A DNA stretch of 64,000 nucleotides from the NCBI GenBank assembly GCA_019873645.1, contig JAIOAX010000010.1, positions 84,666 to 148,665 on the forward strand, given 5' to 3'. How positions within the stretch are numbered: the first letter of the stretch is position 1; every line of letters starts with the position of its first letter. The notes under the pieces are model-generated. The model was not told where the DNA came from, ran no database searches, and saw nothing but the letters and a program-made list of their open reading frames with translations. This DNA is from Chloroflexota bacterium (GTDB lineage: Bacteria > Chloroflexota > Anaerolineae > B4-G1 > SLSP01). The translations under genes were made by a program, and so were the position numbers. Positions 27,742-37,300 of the stretch are shown here, piece after piece.

Positions 27742-28104
27742 ATGGAAACCCAGACAATTCCCGGCGTGGTTACGGTTGAACCTGAAGTGCTTGAAACCAT
27801 CGCGCGTTTCAGCGCCCTGCACGTTCCCGGTGTGGTGCGGATCGTCGAAAAAGATGTGGATCGCTTTTTAGGGCTTACGGGAAAGTCGGTCCTGGTACAG
27901 GTCAACGAGGGGCGGGTAACGGTGGACCTCTCCATCATCGCCGGTCCTGACATCAGCCTGCTGCGCTTAGGCCGTGCGGTGCAATATGAAGTCACCCGCG
28001 CGATTGAAAATATGATCGGCATGCCGGTTGATGCAGTCCATGTCCACATTGAGGACGTGGTCTATCCTCAGCCGGAAAATCACCCCGAACCCTCAAAGGC
28101 TTAA
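27742..28104 (+). CDS. Asp23/Gls24-family envelope stress protein
   Basis: A 120-aa protein: GVVTVEPEVLETIARFSALHVPGV then VDLSIIAGPDISLLRLGRAVQYEV and a C-terminal VDAVHVHIEDV segment, the pattern of Asp23/DUF322 proteins. The family is linked to cell-envelope homeostasis in Firmicutes. It sits 10 nt after fabG and 21 nt before nusB; the Asp23-nusB pair is a familiar order. AAGGAGGC precedes the ATG. Confidence 0.9.
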   Translation: METQTIPGVVTVEPEVLETIARFSALHVPGVVRIVEKDVDRFLGLTGKSVLVQVNEGRVTVDLSIIAGPDISLLRLGRAVQYEVTRAIENMIGMPVDAVHVHIEDVVYPQPENHPEPSKA

Positions 28105-28125
28105 GTGAATTAAGGAATTCTGTTT

Positions 28126-28572
28126 ATGAAAGGTGAGCGACGCCTGGCCCGCCAGTTGGCGCTCCAGGCTCTTTACGAAGTAGACCTTGTTGCGCATCCT
28201 CTCGGCGAGGTGCTGAATCAACGTTTCACCGATGGCGAGGTGACGCCGCGAGTGCAGGCTTATTGCCAGAAACTGGTCGTCGGGGTCGTACAGTGCCGGG
28301 AGCTGCTGGATCGCTACATCCAGGCGCACGCGCCGGAATGGCCGCTCGATCAGGTAGCCATCATTGACCGCAACCTGCTGCGCATAGCCCTGTATGAATT
28401 TACCATCGGCAGTGTGCCGGTCAAAGTGGCGATTAACGAAGCTGTTGAATTGGCTAAGCGTTTCGGCTCAGATAGCGCGCCGCGTTTTGTCAACGGCGTC
28501 TTGGGCGCGTTGGTGCCTATGCAGGCAGAAATCACCGAGGCCTTGCGGACGGCGAGCAAACGCGCGTCATGA
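28126..28572 (+). CDS. nusB: Transcription antitermination factor NusB
   Basis: A 148-aa all-helical protein. RRLARQLALQALYEVDL, AIIDRNLLRIALYEF, VPVKVAINEAVELAKRFGSD and FVNGVLGAL are standard NusB segments. NusB with NusE binds boxA RNA during rRNA transcription. Last gene of the rpmF operon, followed by a strong terminator. Confidence 0.95.
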   Translation: MKGERRLARQLALQALYEVDLVAHPLGEVLNQRFTDGEVTPRVQAYCQKLVVGVVQCRELLDRYIQAHAPEWPLDQVAIIDRNLLRIALYEFTIGSVPVKVAINEAVELAKRFGSDSAPRFVNGVLGALVPMQAEITEALRTASKRAS

Positions 28573-28599
28573 TGCGCTTGACCCATCGCTGGAAAAGGC

Positions 28600-28639
28600 A
28601 GGGGCGTGATTCCGATATGAGGAATTGCGCCCCTTTTTT
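28600..28639 (+). terminator. Rho-independent terminator after nusB
   Basis: A 13-bp stem (28601-28613 with 28621-28633; one G-T wobble) with a 7-nt loop, followed by TTTTTT. Ends the rpmF-nusB operon. Confidence 0.88.
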
Positions 28640-28751
28640 CTCGAATTTCACTTGTCCTGAGTGGGACTCTGGATTAGATTGAATACGCTGGCGCCGCGCA
28701 TGTCGCGGCGCAGTGTTTGCAAGCTGACATTTTTGAAAGGAGTTTTCAAGT

Positions 28752-30074
28752 ATGGGGAAAATCCGGGTCATTATTATGGGCGCTGCCGGGCGTGACTTTC
28801 ACAACTTCAACACCTATTTCCGGGACAATGAGAAATATGAGGTGGTTGCTTTTACGGCAACGCAAATCCCGAACATCGAGGGACGCAAGTATCCCGCTGG
28901 ACTGGCCGGGAAACTGTATCCGCAGGGGATTCCGATTCATGCCGAGACCGACCTGGCGATGCTCATCCGCGAACACGACGTAGACCAGGTTGTGTTCGCA
29001 TACTCCGATGTACCTCACGAATACGTCATGCACAAAGCTGCGTTGGTCAACGCCCTGGGGGCGGATTTCATCCTCCTGGGGGGCAAATACACCATGCTGG
29101 CAAGCTCCAGGCCGGTGGTGGCCGTCTGCGCCGTGCGCACCGGTTCCGGCAAATCGCAGACCACCCGCCATGTATGCGACATCCTGCAAAAGATGGGCAA
29201 AAGGGTCGTCGCCGTGCGTCACCCGATGCCCTATGGCGATCTGGTGCGGCAGGCCGTGCAGCGGTTTGCCACGTATGCGGATTTGGACGCGCACGAATGT
29301 ACGATTGAGGAGCGCGAGGAGTACGAACCCCACATTGATCGCGGCATCGTGGTGTACGCGGGTGTGGATTACGCGGCCATTCTGCGCGAAGCAGAGCAAG
29401 AGGCCGACGTCATTGTCTGGGACGGCGGTAACAACGACATCCCGTTCTTCAAGCCGGATTTGTGGATCACCGTTGCCGATCCGCATCGCCCCGGGCACGA
29501 GATGACGTACTACCCCGGCGAGACAAACCTGCGCGCCGCCGATGTGGTGGTGCTGAACAAAATTGATACGGCAAACTACGAGAATGTGCGCACCGTGCGG
29601 GCGCACGTCACAATGTTGAATCCCGGGGCGATCATCGTGGAAGCGGCCTCGCCGCTGTTTGTCGAGAATCCGGAGGCCATTCGCGGCAAGCGCGTCCTGG
29701 TCGTTGAGGATGGCCCCACGCTGACGCACGGGGAGATGGCGTATGGCGCGGGATATGTGGCCGCGCAGCGCTTCGGCGCAGCGGAAATCATTGATCCCCG
29801 CCCCTATGCCGTGGATTCCATCACGGCAACTTATCAGAAATATCCCAACACGGGCGCAGTTTTACCGGCGATGGGCTACGGCCACGAGCAAATACGCGAC
29901 CTGGAAGTGACCATCAACAACACCCCTTGTGATCTGGTCGTCGTCGGCACACCGATTGACCTGACGCGCCTGCTCAAAATCAACCATCCCATGACGCGCG
30001 TGCGCTATGAGCTTCAGGTGATCGGACGCCCAACGTTGGAGGAGATCATCCACGCACGGATCGGCGTGCTGTAG
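28752..30074 (+). CDS. Cyclic 2,3-diphosphoglycerate synthetase-like GTPase
   Basis: A 440-aa protein. The N-terminal Rossmann part begins RVIIMGAAGRDFHNFN; a P-loop-like AVRTGSGKSQTTR (~130) and NKID follow, with DGGNNDIPFF in between. This is the layout of the family named after archaeal cyclic 2,3-diphosphoglycerate synthetase, of which many bacterial members have no proven function. AAAGGAGTTTTCAAGT precedes ATG 28752. Its last 29 nt overlap the convergent mpg gene. Whether it makes cyclic 2,3-DPG, a thermoprotectant in methanogens, or has another activity cannot be told. Confidence 0.82.
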   Translation: MGKIRVIIMGAAGRDFHNFNTYFRDNEKYEVVAFTATQIPNIEGRKYPAGLAGKLYPQGIPIHAETDLAMLIREHDVDQVVFAYSDVPHEYVMHKAALVNALGADFILLGGKYTMLASSRPVVAVCAVRTGSGKSQTTRHVCDILQKMGKRVVAVRHPMPYGDLVRQAVQRFATYADLDAHECTIEEREEYEPHIDRGIVVYAGVDYAAILREAEQEADVIVWDGGNNDIPFFKPDLWITVADPHRPGHEMTYYPGETNLRAADVVVLNKIDTANYENVRTVRAHVTMLNPGAIIVEAASPLFVENPEAIRGKRVLVVEDGPTLTHGEMAYGAGYVAAQRFGAAEIIDPRPYAVDSITATYQKYPNTGAVLPAMGYGHEQIRDLEVTINNTPCDLVVVGTPIDLTRLLKINHPMTRVRYELQVIGRPTLEEIIHARIGVL

Positions 30075-30678
30075 ACGTTTTTGTACCGCTTATCCATACA
30101 CTGTCACGGATATAGAAGCGCCACGGCACTTCCAATGCCTTCTGGTCGCCACGCACGCCGATACGCGGACTTTGTCCAATGCGCACCTCGGGGATGGCGG
30201 GGGCGTCTTCGATCCACAACCGGGCATCCGGCGCGCAGAGATCGTGGTTGTTGAGGCTGCGGTCAATGCCCAGGGCGGCGCAGACCCGCCCCGGGCCACA
30301 GGTCAGGTTGGCAGGTGGATGGTGTAACCCGCGTCGTTGCCGGATGTGTGCCAATCCTTCCACGGGTTCAATGGCGCGGATAAGGATCGCTGCCGGAAAT
30401 CCGGGGCACTCGGTCACCACGTTGAGACAGTGGTGCATGCCGTAGATCAGGTAAACGTAGGTGTGACCGGGCAGCCCGTACATCGGCGCATTGCGCGCCG
30501 TGGGGCCGGGACTGGCATGGCTGGCGCGGTCGTCTTCGCCGATATAGGCTTCGACTTCGGTGATGATGCCGGCAAGCCGGCAATCCTCATCCAGCCGTAC
30601 CAGGCGTTTGCCGAGCAGTTCGCGGGCCACGGTGAGTGTATCACGGGCATAGAATTCACGCGGCAGCCGGGTCGTCAA
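30046..30678 (-). CDS. mpg: 3-methyladenine DNA glycosylase (AAG/MPG type)
   Basis: A 210-aa base-excision repair enzyme. LPREFYARDTLTVARELLGKRLV, the catalytic EVEAYIGEDDRASHA, MYGLPGHTYVYLIYGMHHCLN and LTCGPGRVCAALGI are family segments. The start is TTG at 30678 with GGAGA ten bases upstream; no in-frame ATG exists before the conserved part. Its 3' end overlaps the preceding convergent gene by 29 nt, and its C-terminal ~15 residues look unconserved, suggesting read-on past an older stop. Confidence 0.92.
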   Translation of the reverse strand: MTTRLPREFYARDTLTVARELLGKRLVRLDEDCRLAGIITEVEAYIGEDDRASHASPGPTARNAPMYGLPGHTYVYLIYGMHHCLNVVTECPGFPAAILIRAIEPVEGLAHIRQRRGLHHPPANLTCGPGRVCAALGIDRSLNNHDLCAPDARLWIEDAPAIPEVRIGQSPRIGVRGDQKALEVPWRFYIRDSVWISGTKTSTARRSVRG

Positions 30679-30790
30679 GTTGACATTGTCTCCTTATGCA
30701 GTATCCTATTGATTGTAACACGGCTTGATCGCGCGACAAACATGGCGTGCGCGTTGAATGTGTTTCAGGTTCAATGAAAGGGGAAAACGG

Positions 30791-31168
30791 ATGAGCGGGG
30801 ATATGCCTGATTGGCTGTCGGCGCTGATGCCGACAGCGGATGAGGAGCCACAACCAAAAGCAGTATTGGAAGATGAGGCGCCGTTGCCCGTTGTCGGCCA
30901 GGCCGCCCGGCGTACCGCACCGCCAACACCGCCAACGCCGGAAGCTGGCGATGCGCTGGATGATTTGCGCAGCCAGGTCGCGGTGCCGGATGCTGCGCCG
31001 CCGGCCGCGCCGAAAAAATCGCGCTCTGCGCGTTCCGCGCGTTCCGCGCGGACCTTCGGCGGCCTGTTGCCCTGGCAGGTCTTTTTCCTGTCCGTGCTTC
31101 TGTTCCTGGATGTAGCCATAATCGGGATGTTGTTCCTGGTGATGCTTGAGCGCGTTGTTCTGCCTTGA
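30791..31168 (+). CDS. Small tail-anchored membrane protein with a PDWLSAL motif
   Basis: A 125-aa protein. The N-terminus MSGDMPDWLSALMP is followed by an acidic, Pro/Ala-rich disordered stretch, a basic Ser-Ala-Arg repeat (KKSRSARSARSARTF, ~76-90) and one C-terminal transmembrane helix (~98-120). The arrangement suggests a cytoplasmic domain held on the membrane by its tail. ATG 30791 follows AAAGGGGAAAACGG. Function not recognised. A bidirectional terminator follows. Confidence 0.65.
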   Translation: MSGDMPDWLSALMPTADEEPQPKAVLEDEAPLPVVGQAARRTAPPTPPTPEAGDALDDLRSQVAVPDAAPPAAPKKSRSARSARSARTFGGLLPWQVFFLSVLLFLDVAIIGMLFLVMLERVVLP

Positions 31169-31204
31169 GAAGAGACGTTTGCACGTTACTGTCATCTAGG
31201 CAAT

Positions 31205-31242
31205 CAAAAAAACGCGGGGTGCTCCAGACCTCGCGTTTTTTT
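31205..31242. terminator. Bidirectional terminator
   Basis: aaaaaaacgcg pairs with cgcgttttttt around a short GC stem and loop. The A and T tracts on both sides let it serve the gene at 30791 and the convergent gene at 31264. Confidence 0.82.
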
Positions 31243-31263
31243 GTGGGATGGGCAGACTAACGC

Positions 31264-32352
31264 CTAACGCGCCATAATGATTTGCGCCAGACGCTTTACC
31301 CCTAACGTCAACGCCGATTTGGGTTGCACGCTGGCCAGCACCAGCCCTTTGGCCACGGCAGGGACCTGGTTGGGATCGTAAGGAATGTCCACCGCCAGAG
31401 GAACGCGCAGGGCTTTTTGCAGCGCCTCGGCCGGGGGGCGGGGGCCGGCGGCCGGCGCATTGCGAACCAGGACCAACCGCTCCTTCCACTCATTGAGAGA
31501 CTGTAGCGTGATCCGTGTCACCTGGAGCGATGGTGCATCATCGCCGGTGATGAGGATGATGCGCTGCGCCTGGCCGAGCACGGCCCGCGCCGTTTCGTCA
31601 AGCAGCGGCGGCATGTCCACAACGATGAAGCGCGCCGCTGCCTTGAGTTGTGTGAGAAGTGCTTCCAACTTGTCCTTGCCCGGCCAACTGTGCTGCGCCG
31701 GCATGAACGGCGCCAGGAGCACTTTGAAGCCGGCCGCATGTTGCTGCAACAGCGAGGCTACCGGTGTTTTGGGATTTTCCACATACTGCCCCCAATGTTG
31801 TTCCGGGCGTATGCCCAGGAAGAACGCACACTGTCCACAGGCCGGCGCCAGGTCCAGCAACAGGGTCGGCGCAATCTGTTGGAGAACACCGGCCAGGTTG
31901 ATGGCGACCGTCGTAACGCCCACGCCGCCTTTCAGGCTCAAGACCGGCACAACCTGTACCTCGGCCCCCTGGGGTTTGCTGGCGCGGCGTTCTACCAGTT
32001 CATTGACGCGCTTGAGTAACGTCTCCACATCGGCCGGCTTGCTCATGTGATCATCGGCGCCGGCAGCCAGAGCGGCAGCGCGATCCACCGATTGTCCACG
32101 TGCCGTGAGGATGATAATGCCCATGTTCTGGGTGCGTTCGTCGGCGCGCAACTTTTTCACCACATCGTAGCCGCTCATGCCCGGCATCATCACGTCCACG
32201 AGCGCCACGTCCGGCATGTGCATGAAGGCCGCCTGAAGTCCTTCATGCCCATTGCTGCAAGCGATGACCTCATGGTGTCCCTGGCGCTCCAAGATCAGCT
32301 TTAACATACTCAGCATGTCAATATTGTCGTCAATGACCAGGACGCGGGCCAT
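31264..32352 (-). CDS. CpaE-like protein: receiver domain fused to a MinD/ParA-type ATPase
   Basis: 362 aa. An N-terminal response-regulator receiver (VLVIDDN, Asp in VALVDVMMP, Lys in HMSKP) is joined to a SIMIBI ATPase with a deviant P-loop LSLKGGVGVTTVAINLA (~140) and FIVVDMPP (Walker B). CpaE proteins help position Flp/tad pilus machinery; no other tad genes are visible here, so the role is open. GGGAGG precedes ATG 32352. The same strand upstream carries an unknown gene and a LysM protein. Confidence 0.88.
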   Translation of the reverse strand: MARVLVIDDNIDMLSMLKLILERQGHHEVIACSNGHEGLQAAFMHMPDVALVDVMMPGMSGYDVVKKLRADERTQNMGIIILTARGQSVDRAAALAAGADDHMSKPADVETLLKRVNELVERRASKPQGAEVQVVPVLSLKGGVGVTTVAINLAGVLQQIAPTLLLDLAPACGQCAFFLGIRPEQHWGQYVENPKTPVASLLQQHAAGFKVLLAPFMPAQHSWPGKDKLEALLTQLKAAARFIVVDMPPLLDETARAVLGQAQRIILITGDDAPSLQVTRITLQSLNEWKERLVLVRNAPAAGPRPPAEALQKALRVPLAVDIPYDPNQVPAVAKGLVLASVQPKSALTLGVKRLAQIIMAR

Positions 32353-32371
32353 AGTGTGCCTCCCTCGAAAA

Positions 32372-32399
32372 TAGTCGCTTAGTCGTTAGTCTTGTAGTC
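32372..32399. repeat. Heptamer array (tagtcgc family)
   Basis: Four 7-mers: tagtcgc, ttagtcg, ttagtct, tgtagtc. Lies between the CpaE-like gene and its upstream neighbour. Confidence 0.6.
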
Positions 32400-32442
32400 A
32401 GACCCTCATTTCCACACTCGTCGGTGTCGCTTGCTATGCCCA

Positions 32443-32952
32443 TTAACCGGTTTTTTCGCCGAAGAAGCTGATGTGCGCGCGGTTGATGAGCGCGATGGCG
32501 CCCTGATAGTTGATGTCTGGGTTGAACGTCGAACGCACATTCACATCTACCAGCGTGATGAAAATGCCGGCCTCGGTGCTCAGATAAAGTCGCGGGTTGA
32601 AGTTTTTGTTGATCACAAACAAGGTGCCGCTGATCTCAAAGAAAGGGACGGTGAGAAAGATCGGCACCTGATAGTTACCCATACCGTAAAGCTGGTCGCG
32701 TCGCAGCCCATCCTTCTTGTCCACCGTCAGGACAAAATCCAGGGTGGATTTGTCAAACAGGGCGAGGGCGTAATAGGCGCTGATGCGGGCCGGGTCTATG
32801 ATGGGGGAGAGATAGGCTTCTTCCAGCAGAAAATAGTTGGTCGTCGGATCGTAAATCTCGTCGGCCAGGAACCGTTTGGTAATGACATACGTTCCCGATA
32901 CCCGATACCCCTGGGCAAAAAATTCGGCAATGATTCTGTTGGACCTTTGCAT
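32443..32952 (-). CDS. Hypothetical protein
   Basis: A 169-aa cytoplasmic-looking protein with alternating strand patterns (VPIFLTVPFFEISGTLFVI and LSTEAGIFITLVDVNVRS) and no signal peptide, membrane helix or known motif that I can name. It begins MQRSNRIIAEFFAQGYRVSG. TAAGGAG precedes ATG 32952. It lies 110 nt after the LysM gene and 90 nt before the CpaE-like gene, all on the same strand, so the three may act together. Confidence 0.7.
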   Translation of the reverse strand: MQRSNRIIAEFFAQGYRVSGTYVITKRFLADEIYDPTTNYFLLEEAYLSPIIDPARISAYYALALFDKSTLDFVLTVDKKDGLRRDQLYGMGNYQVPIFLTVPFFEISGTLFVINKNFNPRLYLSTEAGIFITLVDVNVRSTFNPDINYQGAIALINRAHISFFGEKTG

Positions 32953-32976
32953 AGCCTTCTCCTTAACTTCTCCATC

Positions 32977-33039
32977 AGCAGATTTAGCAGATTAAGCAGA
33001 TTTCGGCAAGTTTACAACATTCAATCTGCTTAATCCGCT
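32977..33039. repeat. Nonamer array folded back on itself
   Basis: agcagattt, agcagatta, agcagattt at 32977-33003, then the inverse word at about 33023-33039 (aatctgcttaatccgct). The arms could form a ~17-bp imperfect stem just after the LysM gene. Confidence 0.65.
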
Positions 33040-33062
33040 GAAAAAATTCCGGTGTGCGGCTC

Positions 33063-34232
33063 TCACGGGGCAGCGTTTTCCCAGGTAAACGTGCGCCGCT
33101 TGACCGTCTGACCGATCACTTTGTAGACCGGCTTGCCGCTTTCGGTGACCAGGCGAACAATGCTGACGCGCCATGAACAATTGCGATCGGCAAGGTTTGC
33201 CGGCGGGAAAAACTCTTGCGGAACGCGCCAGGCTGTTGCCTTTTGATAAACGTTGAGCGTCGTTTTCCCTTCTGTGCTTGGGACGATGAATTCAAGTTTA
33301 TAGAACTCTTTGTCTTTGAGCAAGCCGATTGAGGCCCACTGTAGCACGATGACCGCATCTGCACCGGTGAACGTTGCGCCGTCCGGCGGGTAAAGCATGG
33401 GCGGAGCGGGATAGGCCAGCGACGGCGTCGGCGTGCCGGCCGCCTCGGCTTCTACAACCGGCGTGGGCGTGGGTGTCGGTGTGGGCAGCGGGATGACCAA
33501 CACATGGTCTACCTTGATCGTCTCAGAATCGGCGGGGATATTGTTGGCCTTGCGGATGTCGGCCACGCTCACCCCGTATTTCTCGGCGATAGTAGACAGG
33601 GTATCCCCGGCCCGCACCGTATGCAAAACGTAAGGTGCCGCCGCAGTCTCCCCGGGGCCGGGCGTCGGCGGCGGCCCCGGCGTAGGCGTCGGCGGTGGGA
33701 TGAGCAGACTGTCGCCAGCGTTGATGAAGTCGGATTCCAGGTTGTTATAGGCTTTCAGTTCATCCACTGTGAGGCCGAATTTTGCCGCGATTTCCGACAA
33801 GGTATCCCCAGCTTGCACAGTGTAATTCTGCGGAGGCAAAGGAGTCGGTGTAGGCAACGGTGTAGGCGTGAGCGTGGGCGTTGGCGTGCGCGTGGGACTG
33901 GGCGTGATGGTCGGCGTGCGCGTCAAGGTCGGGGTGAAGGTGGGCAGTTCCGCCGGCGCGACGATCTCCCCTTGTGAAAGTTTCCAGCCCAACGCAGCCG
34001 CGCCTCCCAGAATCCCCAGCGCCACAATGACCAACAGGACGACTTGCAGGATTCTCCAATACTGCGGCGCAGCACGAGACGCGGTAGCTTCTCCGGCAGC
34101 TTCAGACTCTTCTTCCAGCGAAGCGCCGCACATCAAACAGACCTTTGCCCCCTCGGCTACCCGGGCGCCACACACCGGGCAATAACGGGGCGGACGTTTC
34201 GGCAAGGTTTGGAGTATGTCTTCGGTTTCCAT
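33063..34232 (-). CDS. Zinc-ribbon, transmembrane, LysM-repeat protein
   Basis: 389 aa. A cytoplasmic N-terminal zinc ribbon (YCPVCG ... VCLMCG, ~17-38) is followed by one transmembrane helix (~62-82), a Thr/Pro-rich linker (PTPTPTLTP-type repeats), two LysM domains (YTVQAGDTLSEIAAKFGL ~137-180 and HTVRAGDTLSTIAEKYGV ~205-250), another Pro/Thr linker and a C-terminal beta domain. LysM domains bind peptidoglycan or related glycans, so the outer part should face the cell wall. The ATG at 34232 was preferred over the longer frame to 34322 because the zinc ribbon starts close after it. A zinc ribbon and LysM on opposite sides of one membrane is an unusual combination. Confidence 0.85.
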   Translation of the reverse strand: METEDILQTLPKRPPRYCPVCGARVAEGAKVCLMCGASLEEESEAAGEATASRAAPQYWRILQVVLLVIVALGILGGAAALGWKLSQGEIVAPAELPTFTPTLTRTPTITPSPTRTPTPTLTPTPLPTPTPLPPQNYTVQAGDTLSEIAAKFGLTVDELKAYNNLESDFINAGDSLLIPPPTPTPGPPPTPGPGETAAAPYVLHTVRAGDTLSTIAEKYGVSVADIRKANNIPADSETIKVDHVLVIPLPTPTPTPTPVVEAEAAGTPTPSLAYPAPPMLYPPDGATFTGADAVIVLQWASIGLLKDKEFYKLEFIVPSTEGKTTLNVYQKATAWRVPQEFFPPANLADRNCSWRVSIVRLVTESGKPVYKVIGQTVKRRTFTWENAAP

Positions 34233-34319
34233 GCTCTTATGGTTTTTATGATAACACCGATACCTGAAAGAGCAAGACCTGCCAATTGAGAACTTTTCAT
34301 CTCTCAGAATGTCCCAACA

Positions 34320-34350
34320 CAACGGGGGACAGCATCGCCGTCCCCCGTTG
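34320..34350 (-). terminator. Hairpin after the first giant gene
   Basis: An 11-bp perfect stem caacgggggac/gtcccccgttg with a 9-nt loop, 19 nt past the stop. There is no T run, so it may be a 3'-end stabiliser or an intrinsic terminator of weak type. An identical copy follows the second giant gene. Confidence 0.55.
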
Positions 34351-34368
34351 TATGTGGATGTGGAGCGT

Positions 34369-37300
34369 CTATTCTTGCCTGAAGACCAGCGGCAGGAATA
34401 CCGTAAACGTGGGCGCAGATGTCGCCGCGCGCGCCGTGACCGTCACCGGGCCGTGGAAGGTGCTCACGCCCTGGAGGTCAATGTCTTCCAGCTTGTAGAA
34501 GTAGGTGACGCCGGGCTGCACTTCTGTATCCAGCCACGTGTAGACCCCGCCGATGACTTCGCCGGGGAACTGCGGCGGGATGAGGGTATCGTTCAGCAAG
34601 GTATACGGCCCCGCCGGCGTTTCGCTGCGGTAGAGGTTGAAGCCGGCGTTGTCCAGCTCCGCGGCGGTTTCCCAGGTGAGGAGGATGGCGTTGCCCTGCG
34701 GTGCGGCGGTGAAATCGGCGAGGGTGATGGCGGTGGGCCAATCTTTGCGATAGTCTTCAACTTCTCCATTGATAATAGTACCGGTCGAGTCGCCTTCCAG
34801 TAATGGAAAATCGGCGGCGCGCAGACGGATATAGACCCGGCCGCCTGGTGAATAGTTGGCTGGAACACTGACCGGCACATTCACATTTGTAGGACTGCCG
34901 GTCACACCATTGCCGGCATAGAAGGCATCAAAGACACCATCCGGTAAACCACCAGTGCCGTCTCCCCAATCAATCCACAGCCCAAAATATACCGTTGTCC
35001 CCGCAGCGCTGGCGTTGACCGTGACAATGAAGTTGGCCGTGCTGCCCGGTATAACCTGGGAGGGGACACCAAGTCCATCTTCATCCAGGTTGCTGTTATC
35101 ATCAAGGTTAGCAAGCTCACCGGGTTGCCCATTGGACTCCACATCCACGATATTGCCCAGCCAGACGGCAGGTGTGCCATCAGCAGCGGTTGCCGGCACG
35201 TTGGGCGTGGCACTTTCGGGGAAGAGGATGTGCGCCGGGCCATGTCTGAACTCAGTATAGTAAACGTTCGGCAGGTCGCCCAGGTCCAGGCGGTTCGTCC
35301 AGAAGCCGCTGTCGTAGGTGATGTCGGGCTGGCCCCGGTAGAGCGGGCTGGCGATCGGACTGAGGCCATTGCTATCTTGGGCAGGATCACCGCCTTGCCC
35401 AACCGGTGAGGCGCTCATACCGGGCGGGAGCGTGAAATTGATGGTGTACGTGGGCGTCCCATTGGTAGCGTCGGCAAGATTGAAATTCTCATCCAACAAC
35501 AGGTTGCCAAAACTGTACATGCCGTCGCGGTCGGTATAGGTCACGAGCGTGGTCGTTCCGCCGTTGGGGTAGGCAATGGTCAACGTGACCTTGACGCCGC
35601 GGATGCCAGGTTCGTCGGATGCCTGGATGCCGTTGTTATTGCGGTCGAGCCAGACATAGTCGCCCAGGGCGGCCGGCGCCACATAGTAGCCAAAGTCGGC
35701 GGTGGTGTTGGTTTGCCCGCCGCTGACCGAGACGGTGTACGGGTCAACTTGGCTGTGGTTGTCCGCGCCGGGATCCGCGCCGTTGCTCTTCCAATAGCCA
35801 TTGAGGACGTGGGCCTCGTCGGTCACGTTCACGCGGTAGGTGCCGTCAGGCAGGTTGATGAAGGCATAGTTGCCGTTGCTGTCGGTGGTCGTGGTGGCTA
35901 CGAGGTTGCCGCTGGCGTTGTAAAGCGCCACGGTGACGCCTGCAAAGCGCCCGTTCTCGCCGCCGGCCAGCGTGCCATCGGCATTGGTGTCGTTCCAGAT
36001 GGTGCCGCCGATAGTGTTCAGAGCGGAGGATACGTAGCCAAAGTCCTGGTTGAGGTTGATGCCACCTGCACCGATGGTAACGGTTGATTGGTTATTGCCC
36101 GGAGATGGTGTGTCCGGGTCTACGGTATTGGTCAGTCCCACGCCACCGTTGGGCAGGGTAGTAGTAGCGATCCGCACCACATAGGTGCCGGCGGGCAGAT
36201 TGCCGAAAAAGTACTGACCGTTCTCGTTGGTGACGGTTTCAGCGAGCAGGGTGCTGCCATCGCTGGCGTACAGCCGCACCCGCACGCCTTCCAGCCCTTC
36301 GCCGGGGTTATAGCCGTTGCTTCCGTTGCGGTCGAGGAAAATCGTGTCGCCGATCGATCCCTCGCCCGCATCGTGGCCGGGCGGCGCGTAGGCAAAGTCC
36401 TGATCCAGGTTGCCGGCCGGCGTCAGATCGGCCACGGCGCTGATATTGGGCGTGCCGCTGCCGTCGCTGTCGTAAGCAGGCGTCAGTTCGGCCAGGACGT
36501 TGGCAGTGTCGTTGACCCACACCAGGTAGTCATCGGTGCCAACGCCATCGGTCACCGGGACGCCGGTGAAGGCATACTCGCCGTTCTGGTTGGTGAGGGT
36601 GGCGGCGATGATCGGTTCGCCCGCATCCTGGATGCCGTTGCCGTTCAGGTCACGGATGAGCACCACGCTCACGCCGGCCAGGCGCGGCTCGCCCGCATCC
36701 GGTGTGTTATTGCGGTTGGCGTCCACCCACAGCGTATCGCCGATGGTCGCGCTGGTGCCGGCCTCCGGCTGGTAGCCAAAGTCGGCGTTGACGTACACGT
36801 CACCAGGGGCGAGCAGGATAGGCGTGGTGGTCCGATTGTCGCAGGCGACGCAGACTGCGCCAAAGCTGTCCGGGTCGCCGGTCTGCGTATAGCCCGTGGG
36901 CGGCGTGACGCGCACCACGTAGGCGCCCACCGCCAGGTCGTCGAAGATATAGTGGCCTGCGTAATCGGTCGTCGTCGTGGCGGCGACGACGTCATCGGCG
37001 GTGCCAAAGCGGCCGTCCGGCCCGGCGGTGAGCAGTTCCACCGTGACGCCGTACAGCCCCGGCTCGCCGGGGTCTTGCCGCCCGTCGCCGTCCGCGTCAG
37101 CCCAGATGCGGTCGCCGATGGCGCCCGTGCCGGTGTTGCCCGTCACGTCGCCCGTCGCCGCCCAGTTGTAGCCAAAGTTGGCGGTGACGTGCTCCTGGCC
37201 GATGCCCACCATCACAGCGGTGGTGTGCGGCGTGGCGATGCCGTTCTCGTCGTAGGTGGGATTGGCCGCCAGGCCGGGGGCCAGCGAGTTGGGGTCTACA

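Noticed and set aside
27027..28049. A 340-aa minus-strand open frame opposite fabG and asp23
   Set aside because: The plus strand holds two clear family members with ribosome-binding sites; this frame has no recognisable sequence.
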